Part shown: positions 27,788 through 36,800 of the stretch, in pieces
Position numbering within the stretch: the first letter of the stretch is position 1
How the letters are laid out: every line of letters begins with the position of its first letter
Made by a program: the position numbers and the translations under genes
Notes under the pieces: model-generated
Databases searched by the model: none
The model's input: the letters and a program-made list of their open reading frames with translations, nothing else
Told to the model about the DNA's origin: nothing
DNA from: CAG-217 sp963638105
GTDB taxonomy: Bacteria; Bacillota; Clostridia; Oscillospirales; Acutalibacteraceae
Assembly: GCA_963638105.1 (NCBI GenBank)
Contig: CAVHPP010000005.1
Location: 40,125-104,124 of the forward strand
Length of the DNA stretch: 64,000 bases
Direction of reading: 5' to 3'

Positions 27788-27824
27788 GTGGTTTGAATGT
27801 TATTTGATGTGGAGGCTGAAAGGC

Positions 27825-28793
27825 ATGAAGACAATAGCAGTTTTGACCAGTGGTGGCGACTCTCCAGGCATGAACGCCGCTGTGCGCGCCGTGGTGCGTA
27901 CCGCCTGTGAAAACGGGATCCGCGTGTTAGGCGTGGTTCGTGGCTATAACGGTTTGATCAACGGCGATTTTGTGGAGATGGATCTGCGTTCTGTTTCGGA
28001 TATTATTCATCGGGGCGGCACCAAGCTCTATTCCGCCCGCAGCGTGGAGTTCGCTACGGAGGAGGGTATGCGCAAGGCCATTCGCGTTTGCCGTGAGAAC
28101 GGCATTGAGGGCGTCGTGGTCATCGGCGGCGACGGTTCTTTCCGTGGGGCCCGTGATCTGTCCCAGAGAGGTATTCCCTGTGTGGGTCTGCCCGGCACGA
28201 TTGATAACGATATTGCTTGCTGTGACTATACCATTGGGTATGATACCTGTATGAACACCATTATGGAGATGGTGGATCGCATTCGCGATACGGCGGAGAG
28301 CCACGACCGCTGCATGGTAGTTGAGGTAATGGGTCGTCGTGCCGGTTATCTGGCGCTGAACGCCGGCATTGCCGTAGGCGCTACCGCAATTCTGATTCCG
28401 GAAATCGAGTTTGACATTCAAAAGGATGTAATTGAGCGGATGAAGCGCACCCTGCGCACGGACAAAAAGCACTTTTTGGTCATTGTGGCAGAGGGTGTTG
28501 GGATCAATGTGAACGAGTTGGCCAAGGAGATCCAGGCTAAGACCGGCGTGGAGTCCCGTGCCTGTGTGCTGGGTCATGTGCAGCGCGGCGGTTCGCCCAC
28601 TGCTCGCGACCGTGTGTTGGCAACCCAAATGGGCAACTATGCAGTAAAGAACCTGTTGATGAAGGGCATTGGCAATCGTGTGGTGGCCATTCATCAGGAC
28701 AAAATCGTAGATTACGATATTTTTGAGGCGCTGAATATGGAGAAACATATTGATCCGGAGCTGTACCGGACCGCCTTGGAAGTGTCTATTTAA
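27825..28793 (+). CDS. pfkA: ATP-dependent 6-phosphofructokinase
   Basis: This 322-residue enzyme phosphorylates fructose-6-phosphate in the committed glycolytic step. It has TSGGDSPGMNAA, GGDGSFRGA (Gly at the position that marks ATP use; pyrophosphate enzymes have Asp), the catalytic TIDND and EVMGRRAGYLA. The length equals that of the bacterial PfkA type. The ATG at 27825 has GGAGG upstream; a longer open frame back into dnaE is rejected because the promoter lies inside it. The gene is monocistronic with a strong terminator. Confidence 0.96.
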   Translation: MKTIAVLTSGGDSPGMNAAVRAVVRTACENGIRVLGVVRGYNGLINGDFVEMDLRSVSDIIHRGGTKLYSARSVEFATEEGMRKAIRVCRENGIEGVVVIGGDGSFRGARDLSQRGIPCVGLPGTIDNDIACCDYTIGYDTCMNTIMEMVDRIRDTAESHDRCMVVEVMGRRAGYLALNAGIAVGATAILIPEIEFDIQKDVIERMKRTLRTDKKHFLVIVAEGVGINVNELAKEIQAKTGVESRACVLGHVQRGGSPTARDRVLATQMGNYAVKNLLMKGIGNRVVAIHQDKIVDYDIFEALNMEKHIDPELYRTALEVSI

Positions 28794-28816
28794 CTTTATC
28801 GTACAAAATTGTAAAA

Positions 28817-28856
28817 ACACCGTCGGTGCGTGCTTGCCCGACGGTGTCTTTTTTTG
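28817..28856 (+). terminator. Terminator after pfkA
   Basis: ACACCGTCGG (28817-28826) pairs perfectly with CCGACGGTGT (28838-28847), and C plus seven Ts follow. Confidence 0.93.
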
Positions 28857-28895
28857 CTGCCATTATTTTGCACGGCAGTTTTGGCACTTTTATCG

Positions 28896-28902
28896 CATAC
28901 TA
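28896..28902 (+). promoter_or_regulatory. Possible forespore-type -10 (CATACTA) before spoIVB
   Basis: CATACTA fits the sigma-G/sigma-F-type -10 and lies 14 bases before the spoIVB ATG. The matching -35 region is weak. In Bacillus spoIVB is transcribed in the forespore, which makes this placement sensible, but one short motif is little evidence. Confidence 0.35.
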
Positions 28903-28916
28903 AAACGGGTGATTAA

Positions 28917-30131
28917 ATGAAAAAGTGTGTGCGTGCAGCTACGGCAGTATTGGCCGTGGTGCTTGCGGTGATCTACGGCTTGGTTGGCTTTGGCTGTTGG
29001 GCTTTGCCGGACACGGTGCGTACCGGCGGCGGAGACACGGCTTACTTTGGCGGTTTGTTTACCGTCAGCGGTGGGCGTGCCGGCGCGGTGGACGCCCGGC
29101 AAGAGACGGCCGTCTCCGGGGTACAAAAAGAAGTGCGCCTGTTGAACACGGTTCCGGTAAAGACTGTGGCACTGCAAAAAACGGCGCCGCGGCAGGTGGC
29201 GGTCAGCGGCAGTGCCTTCGGCATTAAGATCTATACAGACGGGGTGCTGGTGGTGGGTACCCGGGATGTGCAGGTGGACGGAAAGGCAATGAACCCTGCC
29301 GCCAAGGCCGGTATACAAAGCGGTGACTTGATTGTAGCGATAGACGGCAAAAAGGTTAGCGCTTCGGAAGATGTGGCGGCGCTGTTCTCACGCTCCGGCG
29401 GTGCCGTATCCGTGCAGGTGAAGCGGGACGGAAAATATAAGACCTTTTCGTTGACTCCGGTGTATTCCAAAGGGGACGGTTGCTGGAAGGCAGGGGTATG
29501 GGTGCGTGACTCCACCGCCGGAATCGGCACAGTGACTTACTATGATCCGCAGACCGGTGTAATGGCGGCGCTGGGCCATCCCATTACCGATGTGGATACC
29601 GGTGAGATTATGCCTATTTTACGGGGCGAGGCGGTTGCAGCCAAGGTTACCAAGATTTATAAAAGCAAGGTCGGCAGCACCGGTTCCATTTGCTGTGATT
29701 TTTTGCAGCAGCCGTTGGGCGCGCTGACAGAAAATGACAGCGCCGGTGTGTTCGGTCGATACAGCTGCTCTTTGAAAGGATTGCGAACCTATCCGGTAGC
29801 GACTGCGCAGCAGGTTGAGACAGGGGACTGCCAGGTGCTTACCACCGTGGACGGTGACAACACACCCCGATTGTATAAAGCGAAGATCATTCATATCAGC
29901 TACCGGGGCGGCAGTGGCGAAAAGAATATGATTGTGCGGGTAACGGACCCGGTGCTGCTGGCCAAGACAGGCGGCATTGTGCAGGGCATGAGCGGTTCTC
30001 CAATTCTGCAAAACGGGCGGCTGGTAGGTGCTCTGACGCATGTGATCGTGGATAGCCCCCGGCGTGGGTATGCGATTTTTGCAGAAAGTATGTTAGCTGC
30101 GTCGGATGCTGTCGCGAAAGGCACAAGGTGA
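28917..30131 (+). CDS. spoIVB: SpoIVB peptidase (S55 family)
   Basis: This 404-residue serine protease is secreted from the forespore and triggers SpoIVF processing and sigma-K activation. It has one N-terminal membrane/signal segment (about 8-30) and a PDZ domain (about 100-185, with MNPAAKAGIQSGDLIVAIDG). The S55 domain has catalytic His221 in ALGHPITD and Ser in QGMSGSP (359-361). Length and order match the Bacillus protein. It is followed after 87 bases by spo0A, the usual pairing in Clostridia and Bacilli. Confidence 0.95.
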   Translation: MKKCVRAATAVLAVVLAVIYGLVGFGCWALPDTVRTGGGDTAYFGGLFTVSGGRAGAVDARQETAVSGVQKEVRLLNTVPVKTVALQKTAPRQVAVSGSAFGIKIYTDGVLVVGTRDVQVDGKAMNPAAKAGIQSGDLIVAIDGKKVSASEDVAALFSRSGGAVSVQVKRDGKYKTFSLTPVYSKGDGCWKAGVWVRDSTAGIGTVTYYDPQTGVMAALGHPITDVDTGEIMPILRGEAVAAKVTKIYKSKVGSTGSICCDFLQQPLGALTENDSAGVFGRYSCSLKGLRTYPVATAQQVETGDCQVLTTVDGDNTPRLYKAKIIHISYRGGSGEKNMIVRVTDPVLLAKTGGIVQGMSGSPILQNGRLVGALTHVIVDSPRRGYAIFAESMLAASDAVAKGTR

Positions 30132-30161
30132 AAAAATATCACAAAAAATAGTGAAAAAGTA

Positions 30162-30190
30162 TTGCAAAACGCCTCCGAAAATGGTAAGAT
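30162..30190 (+). promoter_or_regulatory. Sigma-A-like promoter of spo0A
   Basis: TTGCAA (30162-30167), a 17-base spacer and TAAGAT (30185-30190), 28 bases before the spo0A ATG. I find no convincing sigma-H promoter or Spo0A box in the 87-base gap. Confidence 0.65.
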
Positions 30191-30218
30191 ATGACAGAAA
30201 CAAGAAGGAGGTTTCACT

Positions 30219-30968
30219 ATGAAAGAAATGATAAGNNNNNNNNNNGCTTTTGGCAAGGCCTGCCAAAAAGAATTGAAAGCCGGCGGGTTTGACTGCGTGC
30301 TGACCCAAAAGGACGGCAACCGGGTGATCTCGCTACTGGACGCCCAGCACTTCGATGTGGTGGTGATGGATGTGTTCATGAGCGGCGCAGACGCCATGGA
30401 AGTGCTGGAACATATGGAGCCCATGGCAGAGAAGCCGTTGGTGTTGTTGCTATCCTCTATGGATACGCCGGAGTTTGAGGAGCAGATGATTCGAGCAGGC
30501 GCAGACTATATGCTCATCAAGCCGGTACGGCCCCAGTCGGTGGCGCATCGGATCAGTCGTCTGTCCCAGTGGAAGGCTAAGAGCAAGAATCCGCGTTCCG
30601 CCGATGTGCAGGGTGCGGATTTGGATTTGATTATTTCGGATATTATGCGCCAGATCGGCGTACCTGCCCACATTAAGGGCTATCAGTACCTGCGCTCGGC
30701 CATCAAGCTGTCAGTGGAGGATCCGGAGATGATGAGCAGCGTGACAAAGCTGCTGTATCCTACGGTAGCCAAGATGCACGGTACTACCGCCTCTCGGGTG
30801 GAGCGGGCAATCCGCCACGCCATAGAGGTGGCCTGGGATCGGGGCGATGTGGATGTACTGTCTTCTTATTTCGGCTATACCATTCAATCCCAGCGGGGCA
30901 AGCCCACCAACAGCGAGTTTATCGCCATGATCGCCGATAAATTGAAACTAACCTTTAAGTCTGCGTAA
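30219..30968 (+). CDS. spo0A: Sporulation master regulator Spo0A (interrupted by an N gap)
   Basis: This is a response regulator that starts sporulation when phosphorylated. The receiver domain (about 1-115) shows the phospho-acceptor Asp in VVVMDVFM, an SS switch region in LLLSSMD and Lys in LIKPV. The C-terminal DNA-binding domain (about 140-249) has the recognition helix TTASRVERAIRHAIEVAW, nearly invariant in Spo0A. Ten Ns at codons 6-9 hide the strand and acidic Asp-Asp pair of the receiver. A strong AGAAGGAGG site precedes the ATG. Apart from the gap the frame is intact to a normal C-terminus. Confidence 0.93.
   Translation: MKEMIXXXXAFGKACQKELKAGGFDCVLTQKDGNRVISLLDAQHFDVVVMDVFMSGADAMEVLEHMEPMAEKPLVLLLSSMDTPEFEEQMIRAGADYMLIKPVRPQSVAHRISRLSQWKAKSKNPRSADVQGADLDLIISDIMRQIGVPAHIKGYQYLRSAIKLSVEDPEMMSSVTKLLYPTVAKMHGTTASRVERAIRHAIEVAWDRGDVDVLSSYFGYTIQSQRGKPTNSEFIAMIADKLKLTFKSA
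30236..30245. other. Assembly gap (10 N) inside spo0A
   Basis: Ten Ns interrupt codons 6-9 of spo0A. Compared with other Spo0A N-termini about four to five more codons than the Ns allow are expected here, so the gap is likely a placeholder and not an exact length. Confidence 0.9.
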
Positions 30969-31010
30969 AACAGACCGTTTTGTGATTAAAATTGAAGAAT
31001 AAAAAAATAG

Positions 31011-31042
31011 AGCTGTACGGCAAGGTGTCGTACAGCTTGTTT
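31011..31042. terminator. Bidirectional terminator between spo0A and the sialidase gene
   Basis: AGCTGTACG (31011-31019) pairs perfectly with CGTACAGCT (31029-31037). On the minus strand the hairpin is followed by CTATTTTTTT, a strong terminator for the sialidase gene. On the plus strand it is followed by TGTTTT for spo0A. Confidence 0.88.
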
Positions 31043-31055
31043 TATGCTTGTTCAG

Positions 31056-32399
31056 TTATCCCATCAGTTCCGCCAGTTCAAAAGTTTGAAACTGAATATG
31101 GCTGGAGGGTCGGTCCTCGTAGAGTACGCCTATGGTGTGCGTGTCAATCTGCGCCAGGCAGGAGTAGGCAAAAAAGCCCCGGTTGATGGGCACATGGCGC
31201 ACCCAGTCCACATGGGTGTAGCCGCCTTTTTTGCGCCGCAGTTTGCCTACGGAGAGCATACCGTTTTCACGGTTGTGCCCGGAGGGATGGCTGCAAAAGA
31301 CGGTGTCTCCGACAGCGATCACGCTTTTTTGGCACTTGGGGGCGTACAGACCGGTTTTGCCGCATTTGCTCCAGCTTTTCCCCTTGTTGGCAGAAATGGA
31401 AATAGGGGTCTTTCCAAAGCGCTTTTGCCGTCCGAAGCCCACAATACTGCCGTCCGGCGCTTCCACCATTTGCCACTCGTCTGTATTCTCCGCATAGGGC
31501 TGGGAGGTCATGCGGTGCCAGGTGTCACCGTTGTCTACACTGTAGATGGAAACGGTGCTTTTGCGGTCCACATACAAGGGCATAATGATCCGCCCGTCTG
31601 TGGTGGTAATGCCCGCGCCGGGTGCTACGCCCAGAAAGGTGCCGTCCGTTTCATGAAGCACCATATTGGTAATGTCCACCGGATCGCTCCAGGTTTTGCC
31701 CCGGTCGCTGCTGCGCAGCATAAATACATAGCATCGCTTAGGTGCCTTTAGCGGTGCGCCAAAGGTAGTGACCGCCCCGGCTTCGTTCTTGCCAACTGCG
31801 CCGTTTAAGTAAATGTTGCCCACATATTCGTCGCCTTTATACAGATCACCAAAGCCGCTGCCCAGTCGGTAGGGGGTGGGCTGCTTTTGGCTGTCCAGCA
31901 CTGCGCCGCTTTCTTCAATGTAGTAAAAATTGCCGTCCCGGTCATAGATCAGCGGGCGCATTCTACCGTTGAGTTGGGCGTAGGGCACCTTGTGCTTATC
32001 CAGCAGGTGCCGGTTGTGCAGTCCTTTGCACTCCGGCCAAAAATCCGCCAGCAGGATCACATCGCCGTTTGGTGCCACCGCCATACAGGGATCAATGTAA
32101 AACGCGGAGGCATAGCAGTCGGCGCTGATCTTGGTCTCCCTGGCCGGGGGAGCGGCAATGGTCTCAATGGGCGACCAGGTTTCGCCGCCGTCTTCGCTGC
32201 GGCGTACAGCCAGCTCAATGTAACCCCAGTCCGCCCCACAGGAGGCCCGGTCGATAGCGGCGATCAGGGTGCCGTCGGCGTTAACTAAACTGGGAATACG
32301 AAAGGCGTTGCCGCCGTTGTCCGCATTGCTGTCTGCGGTGAGCGCTTTGTCGAGAAAGGTCTCGCTGCTACCGCAGAAGATAAGTTGTTCCTTTGCCAT
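31056..32399 (-). CDS. Exo-alpha-sialidase (GH33-type), no signal peptide
   Basis: This 447-residue six-bladed-propeller sialidase releases terminal sialic acid from glycans. The FRIP motif lies at residues 33-36 (first Arg of the triad). There are four Asp boxes: SEDGGETW, SSDRGKTW, SVDNGDTW and a weaker SANKGKSW. I choose the ATG at 32399, with GAAAGGGG upstream; an in-frame ATG at 32429 would sit almost on the predicted transcription start. No signal peptide or anchor is visible, so it is probably cytoplasmic and acts on imported sialosides. It stands alone on the minus strand. Other sialidase-fold hydrolases remain possible. Confidence 0.85.
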   Translation of the reverse strand: MAKEQLIFCGSSETFLDKALTADSNADNGGNAFRIPSLVNADGTLIAAIDRASCGADWGYIELAVRRSEDGGETWSPIETIAAPPARETKISADCYASAFYIDPCMAVAPNGDVILLADFWPECKGLHNRHLLDKHKVPYAQLNGRMRPLIYDRDGNFYYIEESGAVLDSQKQPTPYRLGSGFGDLYKGDEYVGNIYLNGAVGKNEAGAVTTFGAPLKAPKRCYVFMLRSSDRGKTWSDPVDITNMVLHETDGTFLGVAPGAGITTTDGRIIMPLYVDRKSTVSIYSVDNGDTWHRMTSQPYAENTDEWQMVEAPDGSIVGFGRQKRFGKTPISISANKGKSWSKCGKTGLYAPKCQKSVIAVGDTVFCSHPSGHNRENGMLSVGKLRRKKGGYTHVDWVRHVPINRGFFAYSCLAQIDTHTIGVLYEDRPSSHIQFQTFELAELMG

Positions 32400-32436
32400 G
32401 TGGGAGTTGCCCCTTTCCTTGTGCTTCATTATGCCT

Positions 32437-32465
32437 ATCTTAGCATATTAAAATTGAAAATGAAA
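32437..32465 (-). promoter_or_regulatory. Promoter of the sialidase gene
   Basis: On the minus strand TTTCAT (32465-32460), a 17-base spacer and TAAGAT (32442-32437) preceded by TGC (extended -10). Confidence 0.65.
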
Positions 32466-32485
32466 GGGAATTTTTGTAAAATGGC

Positions 32486-32514
32486 TTGCAATACGGCGGC
32501 GAATTCGGTACAAT
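32486..32514 (+). promoter_or_regulatory. Sigma-A promoter of the alcohol dehydrogenase gene
   Basis: TTGCAA (32486-32491), a 17-base spacer and TACAAT (32509-32514), 34 bases before the ATG. It stands back to back with the sialidase promoter. Confidence 0.85.
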
Positions 32515-32548
32515 GGAATTGAAATTTTTTGTAAAGGAGGTAAAGTTT

Positions 32549-33760
32549 ATGCTTTGGACACTTAAAAAGTGCTGGTACAGAATTTATCAGCGCGTTTTTA
32601 AGGTAGCCATGTGTTTTATGGACTGGTCCGCACCCCAGCTGTTGGAGGGTGCCGGTTCCGTACTGCGCCTGCCTGAGCTGATTAAGAGCAAGGGCGTAAA
32701 AAAGGTGCTGGTGGTAACCGACAAGGGTTTGATCGCACTGCATCTGTTGGATCCGCTGTTTGCGAAATTGGACGAGGTCGGCATTGCTTATGTGGTATAT
32801 GACGGCGTGCGCCCGAATCCTACGATCCCCTGCATTGAGGAGTGCAAGGACATGTATGTCAAAAACGGCTGCGAGGGCGTCATTGCTTTTGGCGGCGGTT
32901 CTGCGATGGACTGCGCCAAGGTTGCCGCTGCTCGTGTGGTAAAGCCCAATCAGTCTGTGCGCGCCATGCGCGGTCAGCTGAAAGTGCACAAGAAATTGCC
33001 GCCGCTGTTTGCCGTACCTACCACTGCCGGTACCGGTTCTGAGACCACGGTGGCTGCTGTTGTCACGGATCCTGAAACCCATGAGAAGAATGCCGTCAAC
33101 GATACCTGTCTTCGTCCCAAGTATGCGGTGCTTGACCCGGAACTGACCGTAGGTTTGCCGCCGCACATCACTTCGACCACCGGTATGGACGCACTCACCC
33201 ATGCAGTTGAGGCTTACATCGGCAAGAGCAACACCAAGGAGACCATTGCAGAAGCTGAGGAGGCTGTGAAGCTGATCTTCGCCAATTTGGAGAAGGCTTA
33301 CGCAGACGGAAAGGATTTGGAAGCCAGGGGCAATATGCTTAAGGGCTCCTATTTGGCCGGCCGTGCCTTTACCCACGCTTATGTGGGCTATGTGCATGCC
33401 ATTGCCCATAACCTGGGCGGCCTGTACGGTACACCCCATGGCTTGGCCAACGCAGTGATCCTGCCTTATGTGCTGGATTACTATGGCGACTGCATTTATC
33501 CCCAGCTGGCCAAGTTGGCGGATATTGCCGGTGTGTCTGCACCCGGTATGTCTACGGCGGATAAGGGCAAGGCCTTTATCGCTGCCATTCGCCGGATGAA
33601 CGAGAATATGAATATTCCCAGTACCTTTGACATGATCAAAGAGGAGGATATTCCGCTTCTGGTTCAGCGTGCGCTGAAGGAAGGCAACCCGCTGTATCCG
33701 GTGCCCAAGATTATGGACGCCAAGGATTGCGAAGCGGTGATCCGCTCCTTTATGGCGTAA
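32549..33760 (+). CDS. Iron-containing alcohol dehydrogenase
   Basis: This 403-residue NAD(P)-dependent group III dehydrogenase reduces aldehydes or ketones during fermentation. It has the nucleotide motif GGGSAMDCAK and then PTTAGTGSETT. The iron ligands are in the family segments TGMDALTHAVEAY, GYVHAIAHNLGG and TPHGLANA. The ATG at 32549 has an ideal AAAGGAGG site eight bases upstream; an open frame starting in the promoter is rejected. Family members include butanol and 1,3-propanediol dehydrogenases, so the substrate is open. A strong terminator follows at once. Confidence 0.93.
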   Translation: MLWTLKKCWYRIYQRVFKVAMCFMDWSAPQLLEGAGSVLRLPELIKSKGVKKVLVVTDKGLIALHLLDPLFAKLDEVGIAYVVYDGVRPNPTIPCIEECKDMYVKNGCEGVIAFGGGSAMDCAKVAAARVVKPNQSVRAMRGQLKVHKKLPPLFAVPTTAGTGSETTVAAVVTDPETHEKNAVNDTCLRPKYAVLDPELTVGLPPHITSTTGMDALTHAVEAYIGKSNTKETIAEAEEAVKLIFANLEKAYADGKDLEARGNMLKGSYLAGRAFTHAYVGYVHAIAHNLGGLYGTPHGLANAVILPYVLDYYGDCIYPQLAKLADIAGVSAPGMSTADKGKAFIAAIRRMNENMNIPSTFDMIKEEDIPLLVQRALKEGNPLYPVPKIMDAKDCEAVIRSFMA

Positions 33761-33822
33761 AGGGCGCACAAACATAACAACTCGGGCGAGCAATCATTCT
33801 TATGTTTGTTCGCCCTTTTTTC
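33761..33822 (+). terminator. Terminator after the alcohol dehydrogenase gene, just before the beta-galactosidase start
   Basis: A 17-base arm (33761-33777) pairs with 33800-33816 with one mismatch, then a T run follows. It ends only about ten bases before the next ATG. Confidence 0.9.
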
Positions 33823-33832
33823 AGGTGAACTT

Positions 33833-36800
33833 ATGAGCGATTCTCTACGCACCCCAAATTACAATGACTTTTCGATTTACAAAGACAATTTGCTGCCTCC
33901 GGCGGCGTACTTCGTGCCCTTTTCTACGGCACAGGCTGCGCTGGAGAGCGACCCGGTGACTGCGCGCTATTCTTCGGACCGGGTGATCTGTCTGTCCGGG
34001 GACTGGCACTTTTGCTACTATGCGAAAGAAAGCGATTTGCCGGCAGACTTAGGCGCAAAAGTGGCGGAGATGGACACCGTGTCTGTGCCCTCCACTTGGC
34101 AGCATACCGGCTATGAAGAGCCGTACTATGTAAACGCGCGCTATCCCTTTGCACCCAAACCACCCCAAATTCCGGCTGATTGCCCGGTGGGCGTGTATGT
34201 AAAGGAATTTGAAATTGAAAATACCGCACTGCACCATACCATCACCTTTTTAGGCGTTGCCGGGTCTTTGGATCTGTTTTGTAACGATCGGTATGTAGGG
34301 TACAGCGAAGGCAGTCACAACACGGCGGCTTTTGACCTGACCCCTTACCTGCACGCCGGGGTGAACCGGGTGGCAGTGGTCAATCATAAATGGTGCAACG
34401 GCACCTATATGGAATGCCAGGATATGTTCCGGGAGAACGGCATCTTCCGGGATGTGCTGTTGCGCAGCCACGGGGCGTTCTGCTTGGAAGATTATGTCGT
34501 ACATACCGATTATGCCGACGGCAAATACACCCTGTCTCTGGATTTGTCCCTGGGCAGCGGCAGCGGGCAGGTAAAGGCCGCTTTACTGCAAGAGGGCAGG
34601 GAAGTGGCTGCCCAACGGCTGGAGAATGCTGCCGGTACGGCGCACTTGGACTTTGGTGCGCTGGAAGTGGAGCCCTGGAGCGCAGAGACGCCGGTGCTCT
34701 ATGATCTGCTGTTGGAGCTGACCGATGCAGAGGGCACCACGGAGGCTGTGTGCCGCCCGGTAGGTTTTCGACATATTGAGATTCGGGGCAATGTGTTTTA
34801 TCTCAACGATCAGCCCATCAAGCTGCTGGGGGTCAATCACCACGACTCCCACCCGGTGCGGGGCTACGCGATGACCCTTTCGGATATGGAGCGGGATGTG
34901 CAGCTGATGAAGCAGTTTAATGTGAACTGCGTGCGCACTTCCCACTACCCGCCGGACCCGGCCTTTTTAGACCTGTGTGATCGTTATGGACTGTATGTGG
35001 TAGACGAGGCGGATATTGAGACCCACGGTTGTCAAACTGAGATGCATCGTCCCGGCGCGCTGAGCCATAATCCCAAGTGGCGGGACCACTTTTGGGATCG
35101 GGTGGAGCGCATGTTCTGCCGGGATCGGAATCATCCCTGTATCACGATGTGGTCGTTAGGCAACGAGTCTCACGGATATAAAAACCAGGACTATTGCTAT
35201 CAGGAATTAAAAAAGCGCACAGCTGTTCCGGTACATTATGAAGCGGTGGTGCGCACCCCCCGCTGGTGCTATGATGTGGTCAGCGAGATGTACCCCTGGC
35301 ACAATCGGGTACATATGGTTGCTGAGGGCAAGGGAGCGCTGAAACGGTATTACAAAGCGCCGTACTTCTTGTGCGAGTATGCCCATGCCATGGGTATGGG
35401 TGCCGGGGATTTGGAGCCGTATGTGCAGGATTTTTACCGGGGCGACAATATGCTGGGCGGCTGTATTTGGGAATTTTGCGACCATGCGGCTTACCATGCA
35501 GACGGCCCGGTGCATTACACCTACGGCGGCGATCACGGTGAAAACAAACACGACAGCAATTTTTGCATCGACGGTTTGTTCTTCCCGGACCGTACCCCCC
35601 ATGCCGGGGCTTATCAAATGAAAAATGCATACCGTCCGGTGCGGGCAACGGCGGTGGACGAAAACCGCTATTTGTTCCAGAGTATGTTGCGTTTTGCCAC
35701 GCTGCAAATCCAAGTTTGCTGGGAACTGCTCAGCGACGGTATCCCGGTGGTCAGCGGACAGGCAGATCTGACCTTGAACCCGCTGGAAATGCGAGAGCTG
35801 ACCTTTGATTTTGAGTTGACGCAGCGCAGCAGTTGTCACAATGTGCTGTTGGTGCGCTATTTGCGCGGAGAGGAGGAACTGGGCTTTGAACAGTTTACTT
35901 TGACCGCCCCTGCGCCCCTTTGCCCTGTACCCGGCGTGCCTGCGCCCCGGGCGCAGGTCAGCGAAAACAAGCTGTGGGTGTACTTTGACCGAGGACACCT
36001 GGTCTTTAACGGCACCACCGGCCAGATCGAGGATTATGTGGTGGACGGCGTGCCGCTGCTCCACCCGGATCCGGAGGGCGAGGTCGGACCGGCAGTGGCT
36101 CTGTATCGGGCGCCGCTGGATAATGATATGAATCTGCGCCGCAACTGGGAGCGGCTGGGCTTGGACCGTGCCGGCTTTTACATTAAGAAGCCCGGCGCCA
36201 TTGCCAAAATGTATATGGTCACGGACAATGCGGTGGAGATCACGGCTGACTATGTGCTGGCCGGACCGGGTATGCCCCGGTTGGGCAGTTTTCGGCTTAC
36301 TTATACCGTTTATCGTACCGGCAAGGTGCGCCTGGATGTGCTGTGTCTGCGGCCAAGTCGGCGGCTGCGGCACCTGCCGCGCTACGGCGTGGTGCTGGAA
36401 ATGCCGTCTGCCTTTGATCGGGTACGGTATTACGGCATGGGACCGTATCCCAATTTATCGGATTATAATCTGCATTGCCACACCGGTATTTTTGAGACAG
36501 CGGTGGCCACGATGCATGAGGACTATATCAAACCCCAGGAGAGCAGCGCCAGAACGGATACCCGTTGGGCGCAGGTGACAGATCGGCAGGGCTTTGGACT
36601 GCGGTTTGACGCCATTGACGCGCCTATGACCTTTGCGGCGGATCCGTATACTTCCCAGCGGTGTGCCAAGGCACGGCACCGGGAGGAATTGACAGCAGGG
36701 GGCACCACCTGTGTACACTTGGATCAATACCAACTGGGTGCCGGGTCCAACGCTTGCGGGCCTGTGCCGCGCCACGGCCATACCCGCAACACGCCGGGCA

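Noticed and set aside
30132..30218. Spo0A box or sigma-H promoter upstream of spo0A
   Set aside because: The nearest match (TGTCATA on the minus strand) fits only five of seven box positions and no sigma-H pair with proper spacing was found.
32435..33793. Long open frame on the minus strand opposite the alcohol dehydrogenase gene (about 450 codons)
   Set aside because: Translation shows no recognisable domain, has odd His/Gln-rich composition typical of antisense frames, and the plus-strand gene has clear iron-dehydrogenase motifs.
35207..36373. Long open frame on the minus strand opposite lacZ (about 388 codons)
   Set aside because: No ribosome site or family features; lacZ motifs on the other strand explain the sequence.
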